A stretch of DNA of 64,000 nt, taken from NCBI GenBank assembly GCA_037074615.1, contig CM073518.1, positions 9,300,001-9,364,000 on the forward strand. Direction: 5' to 3'. Below, piece after piece: positions 1-12,875 of the stretch. The position numbers were made by a program, and so were the translations under genes. The notes beneath the pieces were generated by a model. The model saw nothing but the letters and a program-made list of their open reading frames with translations. It was not told the DNA's origin and did no database searches. This DNA is from Leucaena leucocephala (lineage: Eukaryota; Streptophyta; Magnoliopsida; Fabales; Fabaceae). The stretch's first letter is position 1. Each line of letters opens with the position of its first letter.

Positions 1-426
1 ATATTTCATTAATCGTTGACATGCATTTCCATTTCATCATCCAGCCTTTCCAACATTATAACCCTAATAAAGACCCTTTGATTTATAACCCTTGTGGCAT
101 TTAGTGGTGGAGATGTAGGATGGTTACAAGCCTGTGGGAAGCCTAAGCTAGATGGTTGAGTAAAATTACCTTAATAAGAGAGTGAGTGAAACACTATTCC
201 TTATAAGGAAATATCAACCTAGTTGGTTACTATGATTTAATTGCATGAATTAGATCCTTTTATTGCTATGAGATTAGTATGGATTGTTGTCAATTGAAGT
301 GAAAAGATTGATGATTGCAAGTGCTGATGTTGAATCTATTTTGCCAATTTTGCATAACATGTGTGTTTGAAATTCAGTTTTGATCCATAATTTTGCTCGG
401 AGTGCAAAAGCTAAGTGTGGGGGAGT
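1..426 (+). mobile_element. 3' internal end of a Tat/Athila-like Ty3/gypsy element, with PPT
   Basis: No coding frame is visible. The stretch ends in a purine tract (413-425, AAGTGTGGGGGAG) preceded by TTTTGCTCGGAGTGCAAAAG, which can fold as a small hairpin. This hairpin plus GTGTGGGGGAG immediately before a TGATAA LTR start is the usual 3' end of plant Tat/Athila-type elements. The rest of the element lies upstream of the window. The lineage is inferred from these short signals only. Confidence 0.6.
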
Positions 427-1809
427 TGATAAACACATATTTGTATTGATTTTTAATATGTTAAAAGGGAGTTTTATTATTGATTTTGTCCATATTTACT
501 ATTATTATGTTGAGCAAATTAATTAATAATATAAATTGGAATAGTTAGAAATTAAATGATTTGTTTTTAGTGCTTAATTGGACAAATAATCTATTTATTC
601 TAATTTTTCATTACAGGACAAAGCATTAATAGAATGGACAGCTAATGATGGGTTGATAGCTGGAACATGTGCTACAATATATTGAACATGTGTTAGATCC
701 AAATCTGATAATAGATTGCAAGTAGGAGATCAAGCATGTGCTGTAACAGAACATAATTCCACACATCTGGCACTATTCACCCACACAACATCCTCTCACA
801 CCATTCACATTGCCTCTAAATCAATCACGCATACAGCACAAATCCACATCAGCACCTGAGATTCAATCATCACCCATCCCACACTTCTGTTATATGATTC
901 ATACACTTGGACACCAGACGCAGACCACTCTTCTTCTCCACTCCATTTTCTCTCACACCACCTGCATTTCTTCTCTATTTTGAGCAAGAGAAACAGAGAT
1001 CATTCCATATTCATCTTCTCCTTCCATTTCCACACGACTACTGCTGTGCTTTCTGTTGCTGCTGGAGTTCAGATGGTAATGCAAGGCTAAGCTGTTGTGC
1101 TCTCTTGGAGATGCTGCTGAACCATAATTCTTGAGCTAAAACAAGGAGTGTCATTGTGTTTTTAATTAAGAGTTAAATATATCGAGTTGATCTAGTTAAT
1201 TCTGTAATTACTAATGTAATTAGAGTTAGAAGAGGACAAAGAAGTAGGGAACCGAGTTGGATTTCTTATTTCTGCATAATTGACCTTTGATTGATTATCA
1301 TCTTTGATCGAGTTGAACATAGTTGTGATTAATTGAAGTGATTCTATAACAGAGTACAGTTGTATCTATTAATTCATATTCTTCTATCTCTGAGTTGAAT
1401 TATTCATATTCTCTATTCAATGTCTGTGAGTTGTAGCTTTGATTGAGATTTAGCTAGTGAGTAATTAGCTAACATATTCTAATTCAACTGATTAACTTCT
1501 CATATTATGTGGATAATGAAGGAAAGGTAATCTCCAAGGGAACTTAACATCTCACAAATATCTCAAAGGTCATTGATTCATTTCATCATCATAAACACAT
1601 AAAAGCATAAACAATAGCATAGGATTTACTTTCAGAATTTAGTCAATATCTCATCTCACAAATCATATGCTTAATTTGTTAATTTGTGGCTTATTAGATT
1701 AACTAGAAACTTAACATCCATTTAGGCTCCTTGTGAATCGACCTAGGTTAGCCTCCGCTTTACTATTGGTTAGCTTAGTTTTGTTTGATAATTAAAATAA
1801 CAGTTATCA
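427..1809 (+). mobile_element. 3' LTR of the Tat/Athila-like element
   Basis: The LTR starts TGATAAACAC right after the polypurine tract and ends GTTATCA, so TGATAA/TTATCA form the terminal inverted repeat; length is about 1383 bp. Near its right end it has CTTGTGAATCGACCTAGG followed by a CCGCTTTACTA-type stretch, a block commonly seen near the 3' end of plant Tat/Athila LTRs. The 5' partner is outside the window, so no TSD can be checked. Short open frames at 805-1134 overlap on both strands and look like chance. Confidence 0.65.
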
Positions 1810-2152
1810 GCCATCACATTTCTGAAACAAGAGGTGACTTAATTGAAGAATCAAGTTGCATCTACCTCTTTTGGTCCCCCTAATCCAACTTATCCATCTA
1901 CCTTTTTTGGTCCATCTAATCCAACTCATCCATTTTTAAGACTCTAGGACCGCATTTTTAATAGATATAAAAAAGGGGCAGAGATGAACTGCAAATATTT
2001 TAGTATTTATTTATTTTAATTTTAAAATTAATGAAATGAATTAAAGTTGTTTCTGTGATATGTCTTGATTTGTTTCCATCAATTTCCATCAGTGCCTAAT
2101 TAAAAATGCAATTTAAAATTTTAAAAGATTTTTCATTAAGTTTTGACATCAT
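1810..2152. other. Gap between two retrotransposons, no gene seen
   Basis: AT-rich sequence with no usable ORF. Its right half resembles the internal tail before the PPT at 55171-55186 (shared AGTTTTG-CATCAT-AAAA block), so at least 2040-2152 is probably the 3' internal end of a copia-like element. The remainder is unassigned apart from the 36-bp duplication listed separately. Confidence 0.4.
1859..1930. repeat. Tandem duplication of a 36-bp unit
   Basis: Two adjacent copies (1859-1894 and 1895-1930) begin CATCTACCT and share TTTTGGTCC and CTAATCCAACT; they differ at a few positions. Confidence 0.8.
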
Positions 2153-4057
2153 AAAAAATGGGGAGAAATGTTAGACTCTGATGTTAATATTTTGATGTTG
2201 ACAATTAATTGGGAAAAGATTTCAAAACGAAACTTAATTAATAAAGAGCATTTATCAATAAGATAGATATTCGATAAGTTATTCGATAAAGAACTTTTGA
2301 AAGAAAATATGATTTCTAAAAAAGCATTTATCGATGACCTATTTAGTAAGGTTCCTTATAGATAAAGACTTCATAAATCAATCAAATTTAGTTTATGAAA
2401 ATTCTGAGTTCTTGGTCTTAAAACTAGAATTATTCGAAGCTCTACTCAATAAGCGAATTTATCAAATAAGACTTCGATAAATTTTGTAAAGACTCAGTTT
2501 GTGAAAAGATTTTATAAAATAATTTATTGAAGCATTGATCAAACAGAGTATTTATCAATAAGATCTTCGATCAATGAACAATATTTTTAAAGAAGAATTT
2601 CAGACTCATTTTTTGAAGAACTATTGGATAAGGTGATTTATTGAATAACTCTTCGATAAATAAGAGAAGAATTTCAAAAGCATTGAAAAATGATCTTCCA
2701 TATATTTTGGTATTTGCTTTTGATAGAATACTTTCTTATTTGTTTAAACATGATTTAGAAAAACTTATGATCAGAGAATAGAAAGGTTTATAGGTTTAAA
2801 ATCTAATCATTTGAAAATGCTTTAAGTTTATTATGATCACTGAGTTTATATTCTGATAAAATAATCTTTACAAATGATCTAATTAAATTACTTTCTTCTC
2901 AAACTGATATTTAGAATTTTAACTTACAAAATTCATAAAGTCAATTGAAAGAATGAGAAGATAAATTATTTCAGATTTAAATCACCAGAATCTTGATTTT
3001 GTTTACTATTTCTAATAGTGATTTGATTGTTTGAAATGTTTTCATGATGATTCAGTTCTTACAATATTTGATTGATCTATTTAAATCATCTATGATTATA
3101 CTTACAATTGTGAAGATTAGATTATTCCTGAATAATTCGTTGTTTGATTCATTATGCTCTTATCGATAAGTCTATCCAATCAGTATACTTATCAAAGGAG
3201 ACTTTGATAAAGATCCTTATGTCAAGTTTAAACTGATATCTGATTGATTGTTATGAAATAGTTTTGTTAAGCATATGAATTACTTGAATTTGATTGAATG
3301 AATAATCTTCATGAATTTTATAGCCTGATCTTAATTTTTTATATGCTGATGATTTGTTCTGACATGATAAACCTTTCAAGTCATGATTTGATATCTGTTT
3401 TGATCTATTGTGCTAAATGATAAACTTGATCTAAATTGATTCAATTATCTTATGAGATATGATTTCCAAATTATTACATGCTGATTTGAGAAAAGATCTG
3501 AATGTTTAAAAGTTTGTTTGAAAAGATGTTCTTTAATATTTATCAATAAGCTATTCAAAGAAAATATTTATCGAAGAACACTTCAATAAGTAACATATTG
3601 TGAAACATATCAATAAATTTGAAAGCATATGTTTTGAAAGAATATTTTTCAAAGAGTTATTTGGTAAGGACATTTATCAAATACCTATTCGATAAATCAT
3701 GAATTATATCTCTTTGCAATTCATTAAAGATTTATCGAAGTACTTTTTGATAAGGCTGATTATCTAATAATTGCTCGATAAGTTTTAAACTGTTTCAAAT
3801 ACATTTCTTCAGCAAATCGAAGACCTTTTCGATATCGGGGTTCTTCGATAAACTCTTCAATAAGTCAAGCCATTTTGCAAAAATTAGTTTTGATGATGAG
3901 ATATTACTATATGGTTTTATATAAAAATTATTCATCATATATATACTGGACCATATTAACGAAACTTCAAGGAAGGAAGAAACTTGCATTTATGATAGGA
4001 GAATGAAGGAAATATCTCAATGAACTACGCTGATGCATCAAGTTTGAGAATAGATAC
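2153..4057 (+). mobile_element. Ty1/copia-like PPT and LTR 1, left part
   Basis: A polypurine tract (2153-2168, AAAAAATGGGGAGAAA) precedes an LTR starting TGTTAGACTCTGATG at 2169. The arrangement and LTR start match the second copy at 55171-55187, so both are 3' ends of the same family. The LTR is AT-rich and packed with variants of TTTATCGATAAG. It is cut at 4057 by solo LTR A, whose TSD is GATAC, and resumes at 54777. Copia affiliation is inferred from the PPT plus TTTTGATGATGACAA-type start; no coding sequence is left to prove it. Confidence 0.55.
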
Positions 4058-6944
4058 TGTAATATCCCAATTTTCAGGCTCAAAGACTTAGAAAATAGCC
4101 TGAAATAAATAGGCTACTAGACCCCTTTGAGCAAAAGTCCCAGAAACATACAGAAGGTTTTTAGGGACTACATTGCAAATAAGTGAAAGTCCAGGGACTT
4201 ATATGTAAATAGTGAAAGTCCCTAGGGCTATAATAGCCATTTATGTAAAGAAAGGAATTAAATTGAAAAAGAAAGAAAATGTGAGGATTTAAGTGGAATT
4301 ATAAAAGGTTTAAAGTCAAAAGAGAAAGTAGACAAAAATGTGGGGTCTTTAAGTGTAATTTTAGCCAAATAAAAGGGACTTAATTGAAAAGAAGAAAAGT
4401 TCTAGGGGCAAAAGTGTAATTATGGAAAGATGAACCAGAAAAGGCTTAACACTGCCCGGAAGCATTTTAGTCCCAAATCTCATCAGTAGATAGAGAAAAT
4501 GATGCTGAGTAATCCAGCTTAATACAGGAATTTTATCAAAACTCCAGATAGCCGAAATTTATCTTATAGTCTAAAACTATAAAAAAATTCTTATCGGGTC
4601 TCCTAGACCTCAGATATGAGTGAAAATCTGCAGGAAGATGTGTCCTATAGAGACGGATGTCGAGGAACTAACAGAATACTGAAAGGAGGTCTGTAGAAAA
4701 AGTTATTCGTAAATTAGTGAATTAGCGGGAGTTTGTGACCTTCGGGTATCCGATTGGGAGATTTATCGGTATTCAAACTGAGACTAAATGAGCTCAGATG
4801 ACATCGGTCAGATGCTTGTTATGACCCAAAGGGATGCCTAGACTCAATATATTAGTTTACCTGATAAAAGGAGTCGGTGTCCGGAAAGGTGTAGAAATGG
4901 TGCACAATGACAGCAATACCCGATGAATATCACTGGGAGAAGTGTCTCAGGATTCGTGCCATAAAGGTGGTGGACCTTATAAAGGCCAAAAAATGGCACC
5001 AACCAAGGCCCAATAAGACATTTAGACTGATAGGTGGGCCAGTGTCCATTGGAACCCCGAAAAGGTGTAAAATGACGAAAATGCCCTTATGTTATAAAAT
5101 AGTGAAAGAATGAGTAAAGGGTATTTTGGTCATTTGACTAAGGTTATTCAGTCAAGAAATATTATCTGGATAGTTGACCAGGGTCAGAGAATACTCTGGT
5201 AAGATATGAAAAGATAATAATGCCCCTAGATTCATTAAAGTAAATAAAGAGGAACCAAGGGCATTTTGGTAATTTACCAAGGGATGGTTCTTGGGAATTG
5301 AGCCATCAGAGTACTTGGGCTAGATCAGAAACCCAAGATGACATTCCAAAGGCCCAAAAACGTATCCCAAGGAATATGTGAGTTAAAGTGGCATTAAAAT
5401 AATATTTTAGTGACTTTTCAATAAAGTAAAGTTACTCGGTTGACGTGATAACTGGGGAATTGATCAGATAAAGCTTTGGACTTATCTGGAAGTCATAGGA
5501 TGGCATGAAAGGTGCCAGCAAGATGCCACATGGATCTCAGCCGTGTATTCCAGTGCAAGACTCTAGAATGCTCTGGAACACTGAGTCAGCATGGTGAGTC
5601 AGCAGGTAATTATGAAAGGCCATGAGTCATCATGATGAGTCATCAAGATGACATCACCATGATGATGCAATAAGTTGGATTAGAGAAAATAGGGAATTCC
5701 AGGAAAATCGGTGGCCACAAGATCAAAGTTCTTGAGAATTACAGAAATGCCATCCATGAAAGCTATAAATACCCCCTCCACCTCCCATTTTCATTCATCC
5801 CATGGCCAAGAGCCAATTTAGAGAGAGACGTGAATTATAGAGAGAGGAAGTGAGAGAAAGAAAGAAGGAAGGAAGTTCAGGAAGAGCTGGAAGCAGTAAA
5901 GAGATAGCAGAGTTCTGCTAAGCTTGTGAGGTAATAACTAATCCTAGTTTTTATGTAATGGCTTTGTGATTTAATGTGCTATTGTTTGGTTGGATTGTTG
6001 TCGTATATGTTATGTCTGAAGCTCTACTACATAATACTATGATCATATGTTATTATTGAGTATGGCAGCACGCGGCATACTTATCTGTACACAATCACAA
6101 ACAAGCACCATCACACTGCATTAAATATATTGTTATGGTTGTTACTACTGAGATTCTCCTGAATCTTATCCCCTATATATATAGCCCATTACAGGGAGGT
6201 TATGTCGAAATAAATTTTGAGAATGCTAAGAGACGCCGTTATGCTGCCAAAGTTATGGCAAAATATCAGTAGTGAAGAAAGGAGATGATACGTACTGTGT
6301 ACGTAGGTGCTGTCTAAGGAGTCTGGAAGTGAGTGGACCTAGTCGGTTCATCCAGTCTTTCCTGGGTACTTATGTAGAATGGTAGTTCCCACGGGAATTA
6401 CCAAATCAGTACAAATCAATTAGTCAGAAAAGATGAAATATAGTAGTTATACTGCAAGAGTTCAAACAAGAAAGATGTAATAAAGATATGGTGATTTTGT
6501 TCATGCCCTCTTGTATAATAATTTATTATTTAATAATAAATTTATTATTTAATAATAAATATTGTTTGGCATGCTCAGCTTGTGTAAGAGGAATTAAGAG
6601 ATGTTATGCATATGTATGTAAAGTTAATTGCTGGCATGAACAGTAACTCGTGGCGACACAGTAAGGTTTGATCTATAACTAAAAATAGTAAATGATTAAA
6701 TAAATGTATGATATTTTTATGGTAAATAGTAGACATACCAAGCTTCAATTTGATATATAGAATGCCTCATTTGGATGTCTACACATGGAGATATAAATTA
6801 TCAAAGTTGGGACCAAAATGCTGGATTCAGGAGAAAAACGTTGGATGAACAGTAAAGTTGTAACATTGACTGATGTTGACTTGGTCAAGGCGTGATCAAC
6901 AAGTTATTTTTTTCCTAAAATAGAATTGAGTTAGATTCATGTAG
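4058..6944 (+). mobile_element. Solo LTR A (Tekay-like gypsy), left part
   Basis: The LTR begins TGTAATATCCC at 4058 and, after a 47.6-kb insertion (E2), ends GGATATTTCA at 54771. GATAC flanks both outer ends (4053-4057 and 54772-54776), so this is a solo LTR of about 3.09 kb with a perfect 5-bp TSD. It contains a TATA box at 5764-5771, a GA-rich leader, a GT donor-like site at 5931 and a CATTACAG acceptor-like site ending at 6194. A 20-bp-scale AT duplication lies near 6510-6560. It has the same modules as the LTRs of E3 and E4. Confidence 0.9.
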
Positions 6945-8170
6945 TGAAACATCCTTCTTTATATCTCTCAGAGTACTCTTGCTATAGCACTCTCAACTGG
7001 ATTATATCTCTCTTGCCGGAAATGCTGGTAGAAAATAACTGTACTGATTCAGAAATTCCCCAAGAGAATTACCATTCTACGTAAGTACCCAGGAAAGACT
7101 GGATGAACCGGCTAGGTCCACTCACTTCCAGCCTCCTTAGACAGCACCTACGTACACAGTACTCTGTATAATCTACTCGCACAACATCATTTTCTAGTAA
7201 GTATCTTTAAATCTTAACCTTAAATCTTGACCTTAACCTTAACCTTACATATACTCAATTGGAATTATCTAAGATCATTGGAATACCTCTTAACCTTAAA
7301 AACATGAATTTCCAAGAGTTGGGCTTACGGGTACTGTTCATCGCTACTGTCCCCTTGGTAATTCCAGATTACAGCCTAAACTTTAGAAATTCATAATTAA
7401 ATATATAAAAATCATATTGAGGTGATTCTAATTTCTAATGAAATATCTTTCCTCTAACTTTGAGAGAAAAATATGAAAATGAGGTTTCCTTGTCCATATC
7501 AAATCAGTTTATTCATTGAACTGTACTGTTCATTTGGTAAATCTGGAAGTTCCAGTTTCTTTGCCCCATTTTCAAAAATTTATTTCTCCTTGTATACTTA
7601 TCCAATTGAGTCCAATTACCTATGGATATAAATCTCAAAATGTGTATTTTAAGCTAACCAAAAATAACGGAAAAACTCATTCATTTACTATATAAAATTA
7701 GCGCATGAACCTCACTGCCTCTTAGTAGCCATATTATCTTATTCCAGTTTTTATCTCCCGACTTTGAAAAATCATAACAATTCGAATTCTTAACCAAATG
7801 AGGCGTTATTGGTGTCCATTTAAAGCTATTGATCTTATCTATATTCATGCCAAATTTCATATGAAAAATCGTCGGATAAGTCAATCAATCTATCGATGGA
7901 AGTACCCTACCTCAGATCGGATTTGGAAGTAGCATGCAATATACATATCAAAACATCATCTTGTAAGTAAAGTGCACACTCTTTTAAGTTATATACATTC
8001 ATCCATCTATATTTACCCTCTTGCCTTGAGAAGATCCAGCACCTAGAGCAATATTTATTGATATGGAAGGAATGAGATTTTATGGAAATCTCAATAGCAA
8101 GTAATACAAACTATAAGGTTATGCATGTTTGATTAAATGCCTAACATGCTATCATGCAATGGGAGCTAAT
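6945..8170 (-). mobile_element. E2 3' LTR, first segment
   Basis: Starts TGAAACATCC on the plus strand, the reverse complement of an LTR end GGATGTTTCA. It matches 49538-50759 of the other E2 LTR nearly base for base, except scattered substitutions. It stops where solo LTR 8171-10968 was inserted. Confidence 0.9.
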
Positions 8171-10968
8171 TGTAATATCCCTAATTTTCTGTACTGATTT
8201 ATATGTACAGATTGAATGAAATATACGAATTATTTTTCAGGAAAAAGATGTGGTTATTTATGTAAAGAAAGGGATTAAATTGAAAAAGAAAGGAAATGAA
8301 AGGACTTGATTGCAATTATGGAAAGGTTAAGGCTAAGAAGGAAAAGTAGACAAAAATGTGGGGTTCTTAAGTGTAATTTTAGCCAAATAAAGGAGCTTAA
8401 TTGAAAAGAAGAAAAGCTTCCGGGGCAAAAGTGTAATTATGAAAACCTGGACCAGAAATAGGCAAAAACAATGATCATATTTCGATCAGCCCCATATTCC
8501 ACTAGTAGATAGAGCAAGTGACGCAGGGTAATCCAGCTTAATACAGGAATTTTTCAAGACTCCAGATAGCCAAAATTGATCTGATAGTCTAAAAGTTATA
8601 AAAATTCCTACCGGATATCCTAGATTTCAGATATAGGTGAGAAATTACAGGATGATGCGTCCTGATAGGGCGGAGGTCAAAAAACTGACAGAATATAGAT
8701 AGGAGGTCTGTAGAAAAAGTTATTCACAAATTAGCAAATACAGATGGGAGTATGAGGCCTCCAGGTATCCGATAGGGAGATTTATCGGTATTTAAACTAA
8801 GACTGAATGGGATCAGGTAACAACAGTCAGATGCCCGTTGTGACCCAAATGGCTACCCAGACACAGTAGGGCAGTGTATCTGACAGAAGGAGCCGGTGTC
8901 CAGATATGTGTGTAAACGGTGTATAATAGAAAAAATATTCGATGAACTATGCCGGGGAAGATACCTCGTAATATGTGCCATGAAGGTAATGGACCCAGAA
9001 AGGCCCAATAATGGCGCCATCAAAGGTCCAATAAGACTCTTGGAATGATATGTGGGCTAGTGTCCAGCAGAACCCCGGATACGAAAATGCCCCTGTGTTG
9101 TACTAAAGGGTAGTAGAGGAATGGAGGGCATTTTGGTCATTCTGGACAGGCCCAGAAGCTAAGGTACATACATATAAAGTTACTCAGAGTCAGTATATGC
9201 CCTGACAAGGTACAGAAAGTTGTAAAATGATAATTTTACCCTTAGGGTTAAGATAGTGCAAGAAAGGGCACCCAGGGGTATTTTGGTCATTTTGTAGGGG
9301 ATCTGTAATTGAGTTTAGACCTAGTATAAAAATGTTAATGATATAAAGGACCCAGATACTAAACTTAAAGTCAGAAGACATAATATGGATTTTCAGAAAA
9401 ATTGGATTCAGAAAACAGTCCAATTTTCGAGGAGACAGACCGGGCCGGTACCAGATTAGACCGAAAATCTTCCAGAAGGCTTCTAGCTCCCTCCAATTGC
9501 ACCATGTGAAGAATGTGGGGGATGAGGTATCCCCTTAGGTGTCCCTTGATGATGCAGTAAAAGGGAATAAAGAAAAATAGGAAATTCCAGAAAAACCAGG
9601 ACCACAAGTTCAGATGACTTCAAAATTACGAAAATGCCATCCATCAAAACTATAAATATCCCCCTAGCTCTTGATTCATCACGGGCAAGGAGCATTTTAG
9701 AGAGATAAGGAAGTTCTTGAGAGAGAAAGTGAGAGAAAGAAAGAAGAAAGGAAGTTCTGGCAGAGTTGGAAGCAGTATAGAGGTTCTGGAGTTCTGCTAA
9801 GCTTTTGAGGAAGTAACTAATCCTAGATTTTATATAATGTCTTTGTGATTGGTTGTGCTATTGTTTGGTTGGATTGTTGTCTTATATGTTGTGCTTGAAG
9901 CTCTATTACAATGTTATGATCATATGTTATTGAATATGGAAGCACGCAGCATACTTATCTGTACACAATCACAACCAAGCACTGTCACTCTGCATTACAT
10001 ATATTGTTATGATTATTGATACTGAGATTCCCCCGAATCTCATCCCAAATAACCCATTATAGGGGAGGCTATGTCGAGTAAATTTTGGAAATCTTGAAAG
10101 ACGCCGTTATGCTACCAAAATTCTGACAAAGAGGTAAAGAAAGGAACTGATACGTACTATGTACGTAGGTACTATCTAAGGAGGCTGGAAGTGAGTGGAC
10201 CTAGCCAGTTCATCAAGTCTTTCCTGGTACTTACGTAGAATGGTAGTTCTCACAGGAATTACCGAATCGGTACAAGATCGGTTACTTTCTAAAGACGAAG
10301 GGTAACAGTTATATTGCCGGATTTCAGGCAGGAAGGATGTATTAGAAATATGAGAATTCTGTACATGTTATGATGTATAACAACTTATTAATTAATAATG
10401 AGTATTGTTTGACTGATATATGATGGATGTATGCAAAGTTGAGTGCTGAAATTTACCACTATGAACAGTAACTCGTGGTGACCTAGTGATGTTTGATAAA
10501 TAATTAAAAATGGTAAATGGATGAATAAATGTATGAAATTTTTATGGTAAATAGTAGATATACTAATATTCGATTTGATATGTAGAATGCCTAATTTGGA
10601 TGTCTACACATGGAGATATAAATTATCAAAGTTAGGACTAAAATGCTGGATTCAAGGGAAAAACGCTGGATGAACAACAAAGTTGTAACATTGACCCATG
10701 TTGACTTGGTCAAAGATTGGTCAATGAGTGATTTTTCCCTAAAATATAATTGAGTTAGATTTATGTAGCAATTGGAAACACTTCATTTTGATTTTTCTAT
10801 AATTAATTATGATTTTCTGAAGTCAAGTCACTCATCTGGAATTTACACAGTGAACAGTACTCGAGAAGAGAAAAATTCCAGATTGAGAAATTGGACTTCA
10901 ATGACCTTGAAAGTGGTTCTAAATGCTACCAAATGATCCCTAAAATGTACGAAAGTAAGGACGTTTCA
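8171..10968 (+). mobile_element. Solo gypsy LTR inside E2 3' LTR
   Basis: TGTAATATCCC...ACGTTTCA, about 2.8 kb. The host sequence reads CTAAT before and TTAAT after, a TSD with one mismatch. The uninterrupted site is visible in the other E2 LTR near 50755. The TATA box is at 9651-9658. The donor-like GT seen in related LTRs is altered here (GAGGAAGTAAC) and the acceptor reads CATTATAG, so the leader processing signals, if real, are lost. Confidence 0.92.
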
Positions 10969-10973
10969 TTAAT

Positions 10974-12823
10974 TCATGCTTATACATAAGCAAACTCTAA
11001 CATGCATATTGTCATGACATATATTGCAAGGAGTGGCACATACTCATAGCACATCATCATCATAAACATCATCACATAATATTCCATGCTCAACCAAACC
11101 TTCATGCATAAAAGTAGGCAAATCAATCAAAGCACATAAGTTTATAGTTAGGTATTCTTTCTACCTCTTGTAGATCCTTGTCCTTCCCTTCTTGAAATGG
11201 TCTTTCCTTGCCACAAATGTCAAAACCTAGACATTACAAGACAATTACCAAATTATAACTCCATTCCAAACAAATTCCAAGTCTAGTTTCAATAAGCTCC
11301 TTTCTTTCTCTACTTTGTGACATTTGTTTACATCTTTCTAAACTAAACTTTCATGGTTCATTTCCACATAATTTTTCATGTAGAATCCAAATATGTAATC
11401 AAAAATTCTAGAATCCAATTGCTTCCCAAAGTTCTGCACAGTACCGAAAAAAGCTCCCTTTCTCCAAAAATCCCCATTTTGGTTCCAATGCTTCCAATAC
11501 TTGTTTTCCAACTATAACCCCACACAAAATTCCCTTCTAAACCCATTGGAAGCATCAAAACCATGAAATTCCAACATATGAATAGTGATTTCGTACTATA
11601 CAGAAAAGAACACCTTTATGGATTCACAAACACACATGGAATCCTAAGCCATTATCATGTGATTCAAGCTTGTTTAAGCTTGTGCAAGCTATCTAGAACA
11701 TAAACACATATTCCTATCACATATCCAAAGAAATTTCAGCAGCATTTCCCCAAGATTCAAGCCTCAAAACTAATTTAAACTCAAGAAGAAATCATAAGAA
11801 CAAAGTCTAGAAGCAAGGGAGCAACTTACCTTACAAGCTTCTTCAATATCCTTGCTTCTTCCTTGCTTGAGAAATATTTTGCAAGAGCTTCCTTCCCCTT
11901 TCTTGCTCACGGTTTTGGCTTGCAAATGAGGGGGTATTTATAGCAAAAGTCTTGGGAAAATTGAAGGCCAAGATCACCTTGGAAACTATTTGATCTAATG
12001 GTTAAAGGTTTAATCTTGGAATGTCTTTTCTCTTTGGCTCATGACCTCACCACCATGACATCACTTGGGACACCTAAGCTCCTCTTCTTGGCGCCCATTT
12101 TGAGTCCTTGTGGGTCCCACCATGTGCAAACCCTAATTCTTACTTTATTTTCTTTTCTTTTTCTTTTCAAAATCCATAAATTATTCCTTATTGGGCTTGG
12201 GCTCCAAGATAACTTTTGAGACTTATTGGGTTGGCCTAGGACAAAAATGTTGGGCCTCTTTTTTGGTCCAATAGCTATTTGGCACAAATCCCACTGTACT
12301 TTCCTTATACCGATATCCTTAAATTACCCTGATCTTAGAATAAATGCTAAACACCTCCTTTAATTGTTCTAACATTTTTAGAAATTCATTCTAATATAAA
12401 CTGAATTCTTTTCAAAGTTTCATAATTTTCTGAGATCCAGAAGTCCTGATAAAAATTTCATACGTTTCCTTTAACCTTTTATCAATATCCTTTTTCACCG
12501 TAAATTCCATAATTAATTATACAGGACTCCTTTTTGACTTCTGTCAACTCCATAAATTCTCATATTAATTATAATAATTTACTACCAAATTTTCTATGAT
12601 ATCCATCCATTGTGTGAAATGACCAAAATGCCCTCCATTTACTTCTGGTTTCTTAGGGCATCACAGTGATATTTTCGTAATTTTGCACTTTGGCTCTTAG
12701 ACTTTCTTCCTCTTCCAATTAATCTTTTTCTTTACATAAATATGGACACATCTTTTCCTAAAAATCTCATATATTTTATTCAACCTGTACATACAACTTA
12801 GTACAGAAATTAGGGATGTTACA
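10974..12823 (-). mobile_element. E2 3' LTR, second segment
   Basis: Continues the LTR after the nested insertion and ends GGGATGTTACA, the reverse complement of TGTAACATCCC. A minus-strand TATA box (TATAAATA) lies at 11935-11942. Downstream of it on the minus strand is a strong splice-donor-like AAGGTAAGTTG near 11830. It matches 53525-54566 closely, apart from a deletion in the latter near 54132. Confidence 0.9.
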
Positions 12824-12842
12824 TTTTTCTCCCCTTAAAATA
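12824..12842 (-). other. E2 polypurine tract
   Basis: The minus strand reads TTTTAAGGGGAGAAAAA directly before the TGTAACATCC start of the 3' LTR. This is the expected plus-strand priming site. Confidence 0.85.
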
Positions 12843-12875
12843 AATTTCGTCCCCAAAATTTACAACCTATACACT

